A DNA stretch of 64,000 bases, taken from contig NZ_CP027236.1 of NCBI RefSeq assembly GCF_002999235.1, positions 3,180,018 through 3,244,017 on the forward strand. Direction: 5' to 3'. This DNA comes from Actinomyces sp. oral taxon 897 (GTDB lineage Bacteria; Actinomycetota; Actinomycetes; Actinomycetales; Actinomycetaceae). Each line of letters begins with the position of its first letter. The stretch's first letter is position 1. The translations under genes and the position numbers were made by a program. A model generated the notes under the pieces. It saw only the letters and a list, made by a program, of their open reading frames with translations, did no database searches and was not told where the DNA came from. Positions 1-9,285 of this stretch are shown in pieces.

Positions 1-1
1 G

Positions 2-424
2 GTGCGCCCTCTTACCGACCGGGCCTTCGAGGCCGAGCTCATCTCCCGGGCCCTGGAGGCCGAGCTCGGTCCCGACCGGGCCCCCATGAGCCCGCAGGTC
101 CTCGACGTGCTGGTCACCACCTTCGCGGACCTGCGCACCGGCACCACCGCCTCCGGTGCCCCGGTCAAGCGCCCCGACGCCGTCATGTCCACCGCCGAGG
201 CCGTCAACGTCGGGGTGGCCGCCTCCATGAGCGCCCGCTACCTGGGTGACGGGTCCGTCCGCGCCTCCGACATCGCCCGCCAGCTGGTGGGCGTGGCCCT
301 CAAGGGCGAGGAGGAGGACGCCCGGCGCATGCGCTTCTACGTCGACTCCGTGGTGCGTGAGCGCGCCCGCACCTCGGCGCACTGGAAGGACTTCCTCACC
401 GCCGCCCGGGGGCTGTGGGAGTGA
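2..424 (+). CDS. MoxR-type AAA+ ATPase, C-terminal part only (5' end lies outside the window)
   Basis: The first 141 codons visible are read through from beyond the left edge, so the GTG at position 2 is probably an internal codon. The segment looks like the helical lid and C-terminal region of a MoxR/YehL-type AAA+ ATPase: an SPQVLDVLV stretch followed by a STAEAVNVGVAASMSARY stretch and a helical tail ending WKDFLTAARGLWE. The Walker motifs would lie upstream. The stop codon overlaps the next start (GTGA at 421-424), so it is translationally coupled to the DUF5682, VWA and SWIM genes. MoxR ATPases usually work with a VWA-domain partner, and one is encoded two genes downstream. The family assignment rests mostly on that context and would be weak on the fragment alone. 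Confidence 0.6.
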   Translation: MRPLTDRAFEAELISRALEAELGPDRAPMSPQVLDVLVTTFADLRTGTTASGAPVKRPDAVMSTAEAVNVGVAASMSARYLGDGSVRASDIARQLVGVALKGEEEDARRMRFYVDSVVRERARTSAHWKDFLTAARGLWE

Positions 425-3249
425 GGGGGCCGACGGCGGGGCCCGCGGTGTCGCCGACGGCGGTGTCGCCGACGGCGGGGGCGGGGGCGGCGCGGGTAGA
501 GCCCGCTCCCACGGCAGGGCCCGCCCCTGACGCCGGGCCGGGGCGTGCGCCTCACCCCGCCGGGGTGGGTGGGACGGTCCCGCCCCGAGTGCGCCGCGCC
601 CTGGGCTCCCAGCGCGCCTGGGGGAGGGCCGGGGTCCACCTGGTGCCCGTCCGCCACCACTCCCCGGCCTGCGCCCTGGCCCTGTCCGCGCTGCTGGAGG
701 AGGTCCGCCCCGGCGTCGTCCTCATTGAGGGGCCCGCCGAGTACACCAGCCTGCTGCCCGCCCTCCAGGACCCGGCCACTGTCCCCCCGGTCGCGGTGCT
801 CTCACTGACCGACCACGCCGCCTCCTACTACCCGCTGGCCGCGTTCTCCCCGGAGTGGGTCGCCCTGCGCTGGGCCGGGCGGCACGGTGCCAGGGCCGCC
901 TTCATTGACCGCGGTCCCACCGCCCCCGACGCCGGGCGGGCGGTACGCACCCTGCAGGCCGAGTACCACCTGGCCCGCTCCACCACCCTGGACGCCCTGG
1001 CCCGGCGCCTGGGCTGCCGGGACCACGACGAGGTCTGGGAGCAGCTCTTCGAGGACCGGGACACCGCCGACATACGCGCCTGGCGCGGCTTCTTCGCCGA
1101 CACCCTGGCCTGGTCGGCCCTGGCCCGCCTGGACGCCGGGCGCGAGGTCCTCGACGCCGACTCCACCCACGCCCGTGAGGCGGTCATGGCCGACGCCGTG
1201 CGCCAGCACCTGCCGCAGGCCGACGGCGGGGGCGGCAAGGGCCCGGTGGTCGTCGTCACCGGCGCCTTCCACACCCTGGCCCTCCTGGACGTGCTCGACA
1301 ACACCCCCGAGGCCGCCTGGCTGCCCGAGCCCGAGACGGGTACCGGCACCCAGGGCTGGCTCATCCGCTACGACTTCGCCCGCCTGGACTCCCTGCGCGG
1401 CTACGGGGCCGGCATGCCCTCCCCGGGCCTGTGGCAGCGTGCCTGGCGGGCCCGCACCACCGCCCCGGGGGCCGACGCCGCCCCTGGCGGGCGCCGTGGG
1501 ACCAAGGGCAGCCGCCCTGGCCCGAACGGTGCCCTCACCGGCCCCCGCGGTTTTGCCACCACCGTGGTCCTCGACGTCGCCTCCGCCCTGCGTGACCAGG
1601 GTGAGCCCCTGGGGACCGCCCAGGTGCTCGGTACCGTGGAGCAGGCCCTGGGGCTGGCGGCGCTGCGCGGACGCGCCTGGCCCGGGCGCACCGACCTGCT
1701 GGACGCCCTGACCAGCTGCCTGGTCAAGGACGACTCCGGCCTGTCGGGAAGCCTGGGGGCCGCCGTCGCCACCGTCTTCGCCGCCTCCGGACTGGGGCAG
1801 GTTCCCCAGGGTACCCCCAGCCCGCCGCTGGTGGCCGAGGTGCGTGAGCGCCTCAGTGCCCTGCGCCTCAACCTCGACGACCCCGTGGAGCACCGCGTCA
1901 GCCTGGACACCGCCCGCAGGCCCCGCCACCGCGAGCGCCGCGAGCTGCTGGCCCGCCTGCGCTTTGCCGACGTCGGCCTGGCCCGTCAGGTCGGGGGCGC
2001 CGACCTGGTGGCCGGTACCGGCCTGGGGCAGTTTATCGAGGAGTGGGCTTACGCCTGGACCCCCCTGGTGGAGGCCGCCCTGGTGCGTGCCGCCGCCACG
2101 GCCCCCACCCTGGAGATCCTGGTGCTCACCCGCCTGGAGGGGCACCTGGAGGGTGAGGTCGGTGCCGGCGACCTGGCCCGGCTCCTGACCGAGACGGCGG
2201 TCATGGGGCTGGGGGAGCCGGTGGTGGTGCGGGTGTGCGACGCCCTGGAGACCGCCCTGGCCGAGGTCAGTGACCTGGCCGAGCTCACCGACGTCCTGCA
2301 CCGCCTGGCCGGCCTCGTGGAGGGCCTGGGGCGCCTGAGCCTGGAGGGGGCCGTCCCGCGCCTGCGCCTCATGCTGGGGCGGGGCACGGCCGCGGCCGCC
2401 CGCCTGGTGGGTGAGCTGGTCGGGCTGGAGGACGACGAGGCGGCCGGGGCGGTGGACGCCCTCATTGCCGTGCGTGACCTGCTGGCCCGGCTGACGCGGG
2501 TTGCTGGCACTCGTGACAGTGCCGGTGGTGGCGCCTCTAATAATGTGGTCGGCCATGGTGGCGTCTCTAATAGTGACGCTAGTGGCGGCAGCCATTCTAA
2601 TGACGGCGGTCATGTCTCTAATGACAGTGCTGGTGATGTCAGTCGTGGTAATGCTTCTGGTAGTACTGCTGGTGGCGGTAATGGTGTTGCTGGTGGTAGT
2701 GACGTCCCTAATGGTGTCGGGGCGGTTGACGTGGCCGCCTGGGGGCGTGACGTCGTCCTGCGTGAGGTCGACGCCCTGCGCCGGGATAGGGCCACCGCAC
2801 CGGTGCTCGTGGGCTGTGCCACCGGTATCGCCTCGACCACCGGGGCCCTGGGCCCCCAGGAGGTGACCGACGCCGTCACCGCGCACCTGAGCCCGGGGGC
2901 CGACCCGGCCGCGCTGGCCGACTTCCTCGTGGGGCTGGTGCGCACCTGCCCGGAGGTGGTCCTGCGCGCCCCCGATACCCTGGTGGCCCTGACCCGTACC
3001 CTCACCGGCCTGGAGGAGCCCGGGTTCCTGGCGCTCCTGCCCGACCTGCGGCGCGCCTTCACGGTCCTGCGTCCTCTTGAGACGCACCGCCTGGCCGAGC
3101 AGGTCGCCGCGCTGACGGCCACCGACGCCTCCCGGATCGACGTGGTGTGGGACGTGGACCCGGCCCAGGCGGAGCTCGGCTGGCAGATCGAGCGTGACCT
3201 CGTGGCCTCCCTGGTGCGTGACGGCCTGGGGCAGTGGGTGGGGACGTGA
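421..3249 (+). CDS. DUF5682 family protein of the MoxR/VWA/SWIM operon
   Basis: A 942-residue protein of unknown biochemical function. The N-terminal motif PVRHHSPACALAL and the following VLIEGPAEYTSLLPAL are the signature I recognise for DUF5682, whose E. coli relative I recall as YehM. The start is taken as GTG 421, which overlaps the upstream stop as GTGA; GTG 415 is an alternative. The C-terminal half is leucine-rich and helical, and probably repeat-like. Residues about 697-767 (2509-2721) form a Gly/Ser/Asn/Asp-rich linker written with codons that are rare elsewhere (TCT, AAT, AGT, GGT), so local GC content drops visibly. Its stop overlaps the VWA start (GTGA at 3246-3249). Role: a presumed partner in an AAA+ remodelling complex, inferred from the conserved gene group. 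Confidence 0.75.
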   Translation: MRGPTAGPAVSPTAVSPTAGAGAARVEPAPTAGPAPDAGPGRAPHPAGVGGTVPPRVRRALGSQRAWGRAGVHLVPVRHHSPACALALSALLEEVRPGVVLIEGPAEYTSLLPALQDPATVPPVAVLSLTDHAASYYPLAAFSPEWVALRWAGRHGARAAFIDRGPTAPDAGRAVRTLQAEYHLARSTTLDALARRLGCRDHDEVWEQLFEDRDTADIRAWRGFFADTLAWSALARLDAGREVLDADSTHAREAVMADAVRQHLPQADGGGGKGPVVVVTGAFHTLALLDVLDNTPEAAWLPEPETGTGTQGWLIRYDFARLDSLRGYGAGMPSPGLWQRAWRARTTAPGADAAPGGRRGTKGSRPGPNGALTGPRGFATTVVLDVASALRDQGEPLGTAQVLGTVEQALGLAALRGRAWPGRTDLLDALTSCLVKDDSGLSGSLGAAVATVFAASGLGQVPQGTPSPPLVAEVRERLSALRLNLDDPVEHRVSLDTARRPRHRERRELLARLRFADVGLARQVGGADLVAGTGLGQFIEEWAYAWTPLVEAALVRAAATAPTLEILVLTRLEGHLEGEVGAGDLARLLTETAVMGLGEPVVVRVCDALETALAEVSDLAELTDVLHRLAGLVEGLGRLSLEGAVPRLRLMLGRGTAAAARLVGELVGLEDDEAAGAVDALIAVRDLLARLTRVAGTRDSAGGGASNNVVGHGGVSNSDASGGSHSNDGGHVSNDSAGDVSRGNASGSTAGGGNGVAGGSDVPNGVGAVDVAAWGRDVVLREVDALRRDRATAPVLVGCATGIASTTGALGPQEVTDAVTAHLSPGADPAALADFLVGLVRTCPEVVLRAPDTLVALTRTLTGLEEPGFLALLPDLRRAFTVLRPLETHRLAEQVAALTATDASRIDVVWDVDPAQAELGWQIERDLVASLVRDGLGQWVGT

Positions 3250-4520
3250 GCGTCGTGAGGCCGCCCGGGGGCGGCGGGCACGCGGCCGACGGCGGTGGGC
3301 CCCGCCGCGCCGGCCCGGGCGGGGGTGCCCAGGCCGGCCCGCCTGGCACCCCGGCCGGTAGCGGCGCCCTGGGCGAGGGGATTGACCCCGCCCTGGCGGC
3401 GCGCCGCTGGCGCATGGTCCTGGGACGCTACGCCGAGCCCGTCCTGCCGCGCAGCCCCGCCGACATCGGCCTGGACGACACCCTGGGCTACCTCTACGAC
3501 CGGGAGTACACCGGGCGCGGTCACGTCCTGGGTGGGCCGGACCCCTCGGGCCCCGGTGGTGGCGGTGGCCGTGAGGCCTCGGCGCTGCGGGCGGTGGACT
3601 GGCTCGACGGCGCCCGCCGCCTGTTCCCCGTCTCCACCCTGGAGCGCCTGGAGCGTGACGCCCTGACCCGCTACGGGCTGACCGACCTGCTGGCCGACCC
3701 CGGCGCGGTGGGCTCGGTCAGGACCAGCCCCGAGCTCGGAGCCGCCCTGCTGCGCATTAAGGGCACGATCTCGCCCGCCCTGGCCGACGGGCTGCGGGCG
3801 CTGATCGCCCGTGTCGTCGCCGACGTCGTCGAGCGGCTGCGGCCCCCCGTGACGACGGCCCTCAGCGGTGCGCGCCAGCGCCACCGTCGCAGCCTCCGTG
3901 CCTCGGCGCGCGACCTCGACTGGCGCCGCACCATTGCCGCGAACCTGGGTCGTACGGACCCGGGCACCGGGCGCGTGCTCGTGACGGACCTGCGTTTCAC
4001 GGCCCGCCAGCGACGTCGTAACGTGGCCTGGGACATTGTCATCCTGGTGGACCAGTCCGCCTCCATGGCCTCCTCCCTGCTTCACAGCGCCGTCATGGCC
4101 TCGATCCTGGCTGCCCTGCCGGGGATGTCGGTACGCCTGGTGCTGTTCGACACCACCGTGGTGGACGTCAGCCACCTGGCCCACGACCCCGTGGAGATCC
4201 TCATGACCTCCCAGCTGGGCGGCGGCACCGACATTGCCAACGCCGTCGCCTACGCCGCCTCCCAGGTCACCCAGCCCACCCGCACGGTGCTGGCCCTGGT
4301 CAGCGACTTCGAGGAGGGCGGGTCGGTCTCCGCCCTGGTGTCCCACGTGCGGGGGCTGGTGGACTCGGGGGTGAACGTGCTGGGGCTGGCCTCCCTGACC
4401 GACGCCGGTGCGCCCTGGTTCGACCGGGCCGTGGCCGACAGGCTCGTGGACGCCGGTATGCGGGTGGCCGCCATGACCCCGGACCGTTTCGCCCAGTGGC
4501 TGGCCCAGGTGACCACATGA
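3246..4520 (+). CDS. VWA domain protein, MoxR partner
   Basis: A 424-residue protein. The C-terminal third is a von Willebrand factor A domain with an intact metal-ion-dependent adhesion site: DQSAS (DxSxS, about residues 269-273), the GGGTDI threonine near residue 326, and the DFEEGG aspartate near 350. The N-terminal portion is a Gly-rich stretch followed by a helical region (LGRYAEPVLPRSP through LRIKGTISPALADGLRALIA) typical of YehP-like proteins. The start is chosen at GTG 3246 because it forms a 4-base GTGA overlap with the DUF5682 stop; GTG 3234 is in frame upstream. VWA proteins commonly act as substrate or adaptor for MoxR ATPases, using a bound divalent metal. No signal peptide or membrane segment is seen, so it is likely cytosolic. 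Confidence 0.85.
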   Translation: MSVVRPPGGGGHAADGGGPRRAGPGGGAQAGPPGTPAGSGALGEGIDPALAARRWRMVLGRYAEPVLPRSPADIGLDDTLGYLYDREYTGRGHVLGGPDPSGPGGGGGREASALRAVDWLDGARRLFPVSTLERLERDALTRYGLTDLLADPGAVGSVRTSPELGAALLRIKGTISPALADGLRALIARVVADVVERLRPPVTTALSGARQRHRRSLRASARDLDWRRTIAANLGRTDPGTGRVLVTDLRFTARQRRRNVAWDIVILVDQSASMASSLLHSAVMASILAALPGMSVRLVLFDTTVVDVSHLAHDPVEILMTSQLGGGTDIANAVAYAASQVTQPTRTVLALVSDFEEGGSVSALVSHVRGLVDSGVNVLGLASLTDAGAPWFDRAVADRLVDAGMRVAAMTPDRFAQWLAQVTT

Positions 4521-6646
4521 GCGCCCTGCCGGACTGGGGGGCGCTCTACGCCGCCTTTGACGACGTCGCCCTGGCCGCCCTGGCCAGCCGCGGGCTGGTG
4601 CGGCGCGCCCGTGCCGAGGTGGCCGCCGGGCGCGTGGAGGCCCGTGAGACGGACCAGGAGGCGGTCACGGTGGTGGTCGGGCGGCCCGGGGTCGAGGTGG
4701 TGCTCACCGCTGACGGCCCGGCGCAGGCACGCTGCCCCTGCCCGGTGGCCGGGGTGTGCGTCCACGTGGTCGCCGCCTGCCTGTGGGCGCGCCAGGCCGT
4801 GGCGGGCGGTGCCGGTACCGCCCCGCCCGGTGCCGGGACAGCCGGTGCCGGGGCAGCCAGCTCCACCGGGCCTGCTGGCTCCACCGGGACCGCCGGCACG
4901 GGCGCACCCGGGAGCGGGCCCGAGGGCGCTGGATCTGAGGGCGCTGGTGGCCCCGCTGGTGCCCCCGCCGGGCCCGAGGCCACCGGGCCGGGGACGGGTG
5001 CGGACGACCCGGTCCTGGCCCAGGTGCTCACCTGGGACCCGGCTGCCGTCTCCCGGAGCCTGGGGGCGGCCGCCGTGCGCCGCGCCACCACCGCCCTGGC
5101 CGGCACCGACCCCGCCCGGCTCGCCGCCGACACCCTGGTCGCCCGCGCGCCGGGGCGCCTGAGCGTGTCGTGGCCGGGCTCCCCGCAGGTCGTCGTGGTC
5201 GCGGGCCTGGGACCGGCGGGAATGGTCGTCTCCGGCCGCCACTCCCAGGTCGCCCATGCCACCTGGCGCCTCCAGGCCGTGGTGCGCCTGTTCGCCCTCG
5301 CGGGCAGGGCCTGGCCGTGGGAGGTCCGGCAGACCACCCTGAGCGCCGGCCAGCGCCGCCTGCTCGCCTCGGTCGCCGCCACCCTTGAGGGCGTCGTGGC
5401 CGCCGGGATCTCCCACGCCGGGCCCCGCAGCGCCGACGAGCTCAGCAGCCTGGCCCAGGCCGCCCGCCTGGAGGAGGTCCCGCGCCTGGCCCGGCTCCTG
5501 ACCTCTGCCGCCGGGGCGGTGCGGGCGGTGGCCCGCCGCGACGACGCCGTCCAGGAGGACACCGCGCTCAGCGCCCTGGCCGCCGCCTGGTCCCTGGCCC
5601 GGGCCCTGGAGGCCAGTGACGCCGACCCCGCCCTGACCGGGCGCGCCGGTACCGAGCAGGCCCAGCCCGGCCTGCTGGTGCCCCTGGCGGCCACCTGGTG
5701 GTCGGCCGTCTCGGGCAGCCGCGGCCTGACCGTCCGCCTCTGGGACGCTGAGAACCACCGGCTGGAGTCGGTGACCACCGGGCGGGCCGCGGGCACCGAC
5801 CCCACCTTCCGGCGCAGTGAGGACGCCGTGCTGCTGTGGGGCGTCTGCGTGCGGACCCTGCTGGCTGGTCCGCTGCGTCTGACGGGGGCCACCCGGCGGG
5901 GCGACGGCACCCTGGCCCCCTCCGCCCGTACCACCGTGACCCGCTGCGGCGGCTACGACGGCATCGACCTGGCCGGGATCGCCCGGGAGCTGGGGGCGCT
6001 GCGGCACGGTCCGCAGGCGGCGGGCTTCGAGGCCCCGCCCCCACCGGTCACGCTGCTGCTGACCTGCTCCCCGGGCCTGGGGCGGATCGACCTTGACGAG
6101 CTCCACCAGCAGTACGTGTGGCCCGTGCGCGACCTGGCCGGTCAGGACCACCTGCTGCGCCTGGGGGCCGAGGACGCCTCCTGTCGCCTGGTGGCGGCCG
6201 TCCTGACCCGCGACCTCCCGGTGGACGCCGTCGCCCTGGAGGGGGACCGGCCCGCCGGGATACTCGTGCGCGACCGGGGCGTGCCCACCCTGCTCTCACC
6301 CACCATCTCCTCGGTGCGGGCCGACGACCCCGGCCTCTACCGCCGTCTGGCCGGGCGCATGGAGCGTCTGCGTTCTGAGGTGCGTACCCTGCCGCCTCCC
6401 GAGACGGGGCCGGTTCAGGTCCTGTGCGCCGACGTCCGCGAGACGCTGACGGCGCTGGCGGCCTCCGGGGCGCCGCGTGCGCAGGGGACGGGTGCGCACG
6501 TGCTGGTCACCCGGGCCCGTACGGCCCGTGGCCTCCAGCTCCAGACCCTGGCCGCCGCCCTGGACGAGGTGGAGGCCGGGTGCTCCCCGCAGGCCCTCCT
6601 ACGTGCCTGCGCGCTCGTGGACCGGGTGCGGGCGCTGGCACGCTGA
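4517..6646 (+). CDS. SWIM zinc-finger protein
   Basis: A 709-residue protein and the last gene of the overlapping operon (ATGA overlap at 4517-4520 with the VWA gene). A SWIM-type zinc finger is visible near residues 73-82 as RCPCPVAGVCVHVVAAC, which fits CxC-Xn-CxH. It is followed by a roughly 70-residue Gly/Ala/Pro/Thr linker (about 4800-5000) and a long alpha/beta C-terminal region I cannot assign further. SWIM modules bind DNA or mediate protein contacts. E. coli YehQ is the comparable protein in the yeh group. An in-frame ATG at 4496 exists but would overlap the VWA gene by 25 bases, so the coupled ATG is preferred. Confidence 0.8.
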   Translation: MSALPDWGALYAAFDDVALAALASRGLVRRARAEVAAGRVEARETDQEAVTVVVGRPGVEVVLTADGPAQARCPCPVAGVCVHVVAACLWARQAVAGGAGTAPPGAGTAGAGAASSTGPAGSTGTAGTGAPGSGPEGAGSEGAGGPAGAPAGPEATGPGTGADDPVLAQVLTWDPAAVSRSLGAAAVRRATTALAGTDPARLAADTLVARAPGRLSVSWPGSPQVVVVAGLGPAGMVVSGRHSQVAHATWRLQAVVRLFALAGRAWPWEVRQTTLSAGQRRLLASVAATLEGVVAAGISHAGPRSADELSSLAQAARLEEVPRLARLLTSAAGAVRAVARRDDAVQEDTALSALAAAWSLARALEASDADPALTGRAGTEQAQPGLLVPLAATWWSAVSGSRGLTVRLWDAENHRLESVTTGRAAGTDPTFRRSEDAVLLWGVCVRTLLAGPLRLTGATRRGDGTLAPSARTTVTRCGGYDGIDLAGIARELGALRHGPQAAGFEAPPPPVTLLLTCSPGLGRIDLDELHQQYVWPVRDLAGQDHLLRLGAEDASCRLVAAVLTRDLPVDAVALEGDRPAGILVRDRGVPTLLSPTISSVRADDPGLYRRLAGRMERLRSEVRTLPPPETGPVQVLCADVRETLTALAASGAPRAQGTGAHVLVTRARTARGLQLQTLAAALDEVEAGCSPQALLRACALVDRVRALAR

Positions 6647-6652
6647 CGCCGC

Positions 6653-6689
6653 GCCCCTGCCGGTTCGCCCAGGCAGGGCCGGCAGGGGC
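6653..6689. terminator. Hairpin between convergent genes
   Basis: A perfect 11-bp inverted repeat (GCCCCTGCCGG at 6653-6663 and its complement at 6679-6689) with a 15-base loop lies seven bases after the SWIM stop. There is no T tract, which is usual for GC-rich actinobacteria. It could serve both the operon and the convergent membrane gene. Confidence 0.5.
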
Positions 6690-6777
6690 CGGTGCTCCCG
6701 CCGCCCCGGGGTGGCCCCGGATCCCTGCTACCGGCGCCAGCTGGCAGTGGGCTCCCTCCCGCCCCGGGTGGCCCCGG

Positions 6778-9084
6778 TCAGCCGAAGAGGGACCACTGGA
6801 CGCCGACCACCTGGTAGCTGCCGTACCGGTCGGCCGTGAGCACGAGCCAGACGGGGTAGATGTCGCGGCCGTTGGGGTCGGCCGCCGGCTGCAGCCAGGT
6901 GCGGGACGGGTCGTCGCTGGTCACCGGGCAGATAATCGCCCCGGACGGCAGGCTCGTGGCGGGCTCGGGGACGCCGTAGCCCACCCCGGGGGGCCCGGCC
7001 AGGGTGCAGCTGACCACCCGGCCCCCGGAGGGGAACAGGAACGAGCGCACCGTGGAGGAGGGGCCGAGGCTGTCGGTGCCCAGGGGCTGGTCGAGCGTGG
7101 TGAGCGCCTGGGAGGACACCAGGCCCGAGGCGCTGGCGGCGTCGCCGGAGGCAATGGCGTCGTAGGCGGTCTGGACGTCCTGGGCGGAGGGCACCCGGAC
7201 GTCCCCTGAGGGCAGGTGGTACAGGGTGCTGGCGAGGACGAAGGATCGGGAGGTCTTGTCCCACTGGACGGTGACCGTGGCGCTGGCGCTGCCGCGGCAG
7301 GCGTGGCAGTCGGTGTCACCGGCCACCTTGATACCGGGCACGGTGTACACCAGGGTGTCACCTACCGCACGCAGGTGCGCCACCACCTGGTCGGCGTGGC
7401 CGGTGCTGTCCTTGAGCACCAGGTCCACGGATCCCTTGAGGTGCTTGTCGACGTCGTAGACGGCGACCACGTCGGAGACGGTGTTGCCGCCCCCGTAGCA
7501 CCTCAGGACGGCAATGGTCACCGGCCAGCTGTCCACGACCCCCGACCTGATCGCGCTCATGGTGGCGGTCGGAGGCACCTGCCCGGAGTCGGCGGGCCCG
7601 GTGGCCACGCCGTTGACGAAGACCGCCTTGCTGTCGACGAAGACCGCCTTGCTCCCTGGTCCCTGGTCCCTGGTCCGGGCGGGGGCGCACCGGTCGGGGA
7701 CGTCCAGGGCGGAGTTCCTCAGCTCCTCCGGGCTGGGGGCCTTCAGGTCCTTGAAGGGCTCTGTGGCCAGGGCGGGCGTGGGGTCGGACGAGCCGCCGAA
7801 GAACATGAGGGAGGCCATGGAGCCGCTGAAGGCCATAATCGTGTTGCCGAAGCTGGCCCACGAGGTCACCGGGCCCTGCACCTGCCACAGGGTGCTGCCG
7901 TCCACGGGGTCCAGGGCCACCAGGGCGTCGGGGTGGGCCAGGACCAGGGCGCCCCGCCCGGCCAGCCACCGCGGCGGGTCCTGGGTGCCCAGGGAGTTGA
8001 GCCTGCCGGAACCCTGGGGCAGGGTGGCGGACCACCGCAGGGTGGTGCCCTCCACCCCCGCCAGGGTGGTGCCGTCGCTGACCAGCCACACCCGGCGGTT
8101 CAGGGGCAGGGGCAGGCCCAGGAGCCTGCGGGGCATGTCGACGCGGGACGCCCACACCGGTACGGAGCCGTCAAGCGTGAGCCCCGTCACGGGCGTCCCT
8201 CGGACGCTCAGGGTCCCGTCCGCGCCCACGGCCAGGGGCGTGGTGGCGGAGGCGGAGGGGCCCAGGCGCACGGCGGGGGGCGACATCCAGTCGCTGGGCT
8301 CCGTGAGCCCCGTGGACGTGCCCGCCCCTGACGAGGCGGCCGGGCTCCCCGTGCTTCCCGGGCCCGCCGGGGCCGCTGTGCTCCCTGTGCCCGCCGGGGC
8401 GGGCGAGCTCGCCCCGGTCGTCCCCTCCATCGCCGGGGCGGCCGACAGCGTGTAGGGGGCGGTGGCCTGGTTGACGCCGGCCGTCATGTCGACACGCAGC
8501 ATCTGGCCGCAGTCCAGGAGCGTCCCGACGCGCTGGCAGCTCAGGGGCGAGCCGACCAGCTCGTCGGGCACGGGCACCTGCCAGTTGGGGTAGGACATCC
8601 TGCCGCTGGTGAGGTCGTCAGTACCTATGAGCGCCTCGCGGCCGTCCTGGGCCACCCGCATGACCCTGACGTCCTGGAACCTCACGACGAGGTCGCCCCG
8701 GGCGTTGACGGGAACGGGCGTCAGGTCCTGGCCCAGGGCTGACAGGTCCAGCCTGGCCCTCGGGGCAGCAGGAGGCCTGCGGTGGTCCAGGGACGTCCAG
8801 GAGCTGACCACCTCCCAGCCGGTGAGCGCCAGCACCAGGGCCACGACCAGGGTCACGACCAGCCGGCGCATGACACGGCGGCTCAGGGGCAGGGTGTACC
8901 ACCTCGGGCTAGGTTTCGACGCCCTGGGGCGGGGCGGGAGGGCGCCGGGGGCGGGTGGCGCGGGGAACGGCTCGTCATCCGGCGGGAGCGGTGCAGGCGG
9001 GGCGAAGTCTAGGGTGTGCTCTGCCCCTGGGCCTGTGGGTGCTGGGGAGGGCGCGGCAGGCATGGGGCCAGCGTAGGACCACAT
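6778..9084 (-). CDS. Membrane-anchored PQQ-like beta-propeller protein
   Basis: A 768-residue protein of unknown function. The N-terminal ~70 residues are Pro/Ala-rich and presumably cytosolic. A single membrane helix (VVTLVVALVLALTGW, about residues 76-90) follows, and the rest would be extracellular. WLAGRGALVLAHPDALVALD followed by GSTLWQV is a PQQ-type beta-propeller blade; other blades are less regular. Several Cys residues (for example CHAC) and a Ser/Gly/Ala linker near residues 220-260 are present. The start is ATG 9084; ATG 9063 (MPAAPSPAP) is equally possible. It lies antisense between the AAA+/VWA/SWIM operon and the DUF4132 genes and is transcribed divergently from the latter. Whether it belongs to that system is unknown. 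Confidence 0.6.
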   Translation of the reverse strand: MWSYAGPMPAAPSPAPTGPGAEHTLDFAPPAPLPPDDEPFPAPPAPGALPPRPRASKPSPRWYTLPLSRRVMRRLVVTLVVALVLALTGWEVVSSWTSLDHRRPPAAPRARLDLSALGQDLTPVPVNARGDLVVRFQDVRVMRVAQDGREALIGTDDLTSGRMSYPNWQVPVPDELVGSPLSCQRVGTLLDCGQMLRVDMTAGVNQATAPYTLSAAPAMEGTTGASSPAPAGTGSTAAPAGPGSTGSPAASSGAGTSTGLTEPSDWMSPPAVRLGPSASATTPLAVGADGTLSVRGTPVTGLTLDGSVPVWASRVDMPRRLLGLPLPLNRRVWLVSDGTTLAGVEGTTLRWSATLPQGSGRLNSLGTQDPPRWLAGRGALVLAHPDALVALDPVDGSTLWQVQGPVTSWASFGNTIMAFSGSMASLMFFGGSSDPTPALATEPFKDLKAPSPEELRNSALDVPDRCAPARTRDQGPGSKAVFVDSKAVFVNGVATGPADSGQVPPTATMSAIRSGVVDSWPVTIAVLRCYGGGNTVSDVVAVYDVDKHLKGSVDLVLKDSTGHADQVVAHLRAVGDTLVYTVPGIKVAGDTDCHACRGSASATVTVQWDKTSRSFVLASTLYHLPSGDVRVPSAQDVQTAYDAIASGDAASASGLVSSQALTTLDQPLGTDSLGPSSTVRSFLFPSGGRVVSCTLAGPPGVGYGVPEPATSLPSGAIICPVTSDDPSRTWLQPAADPNGRDIYPVWLVLTADRYGSYQVVGVQWSLFG

Positions 9085-9285
9085 AGGTTAGCTATGACAC
9101 AAAGTGGTGTATATCACGCTGTGTTTGGGGTCGGACCGGTGGTCGCGGGCCGGACACGCAGCCGGAGGGCCGGACGAGCAGCTGGCCCCGTGCCTGCCCG
9201 GGCGCCCGAGACCAGCACGTTATCCTTACCAACCAGGCCCGGCCCCGGAGCCGTGGCCGCACCCGGCTACGACCAACGGACTGTC

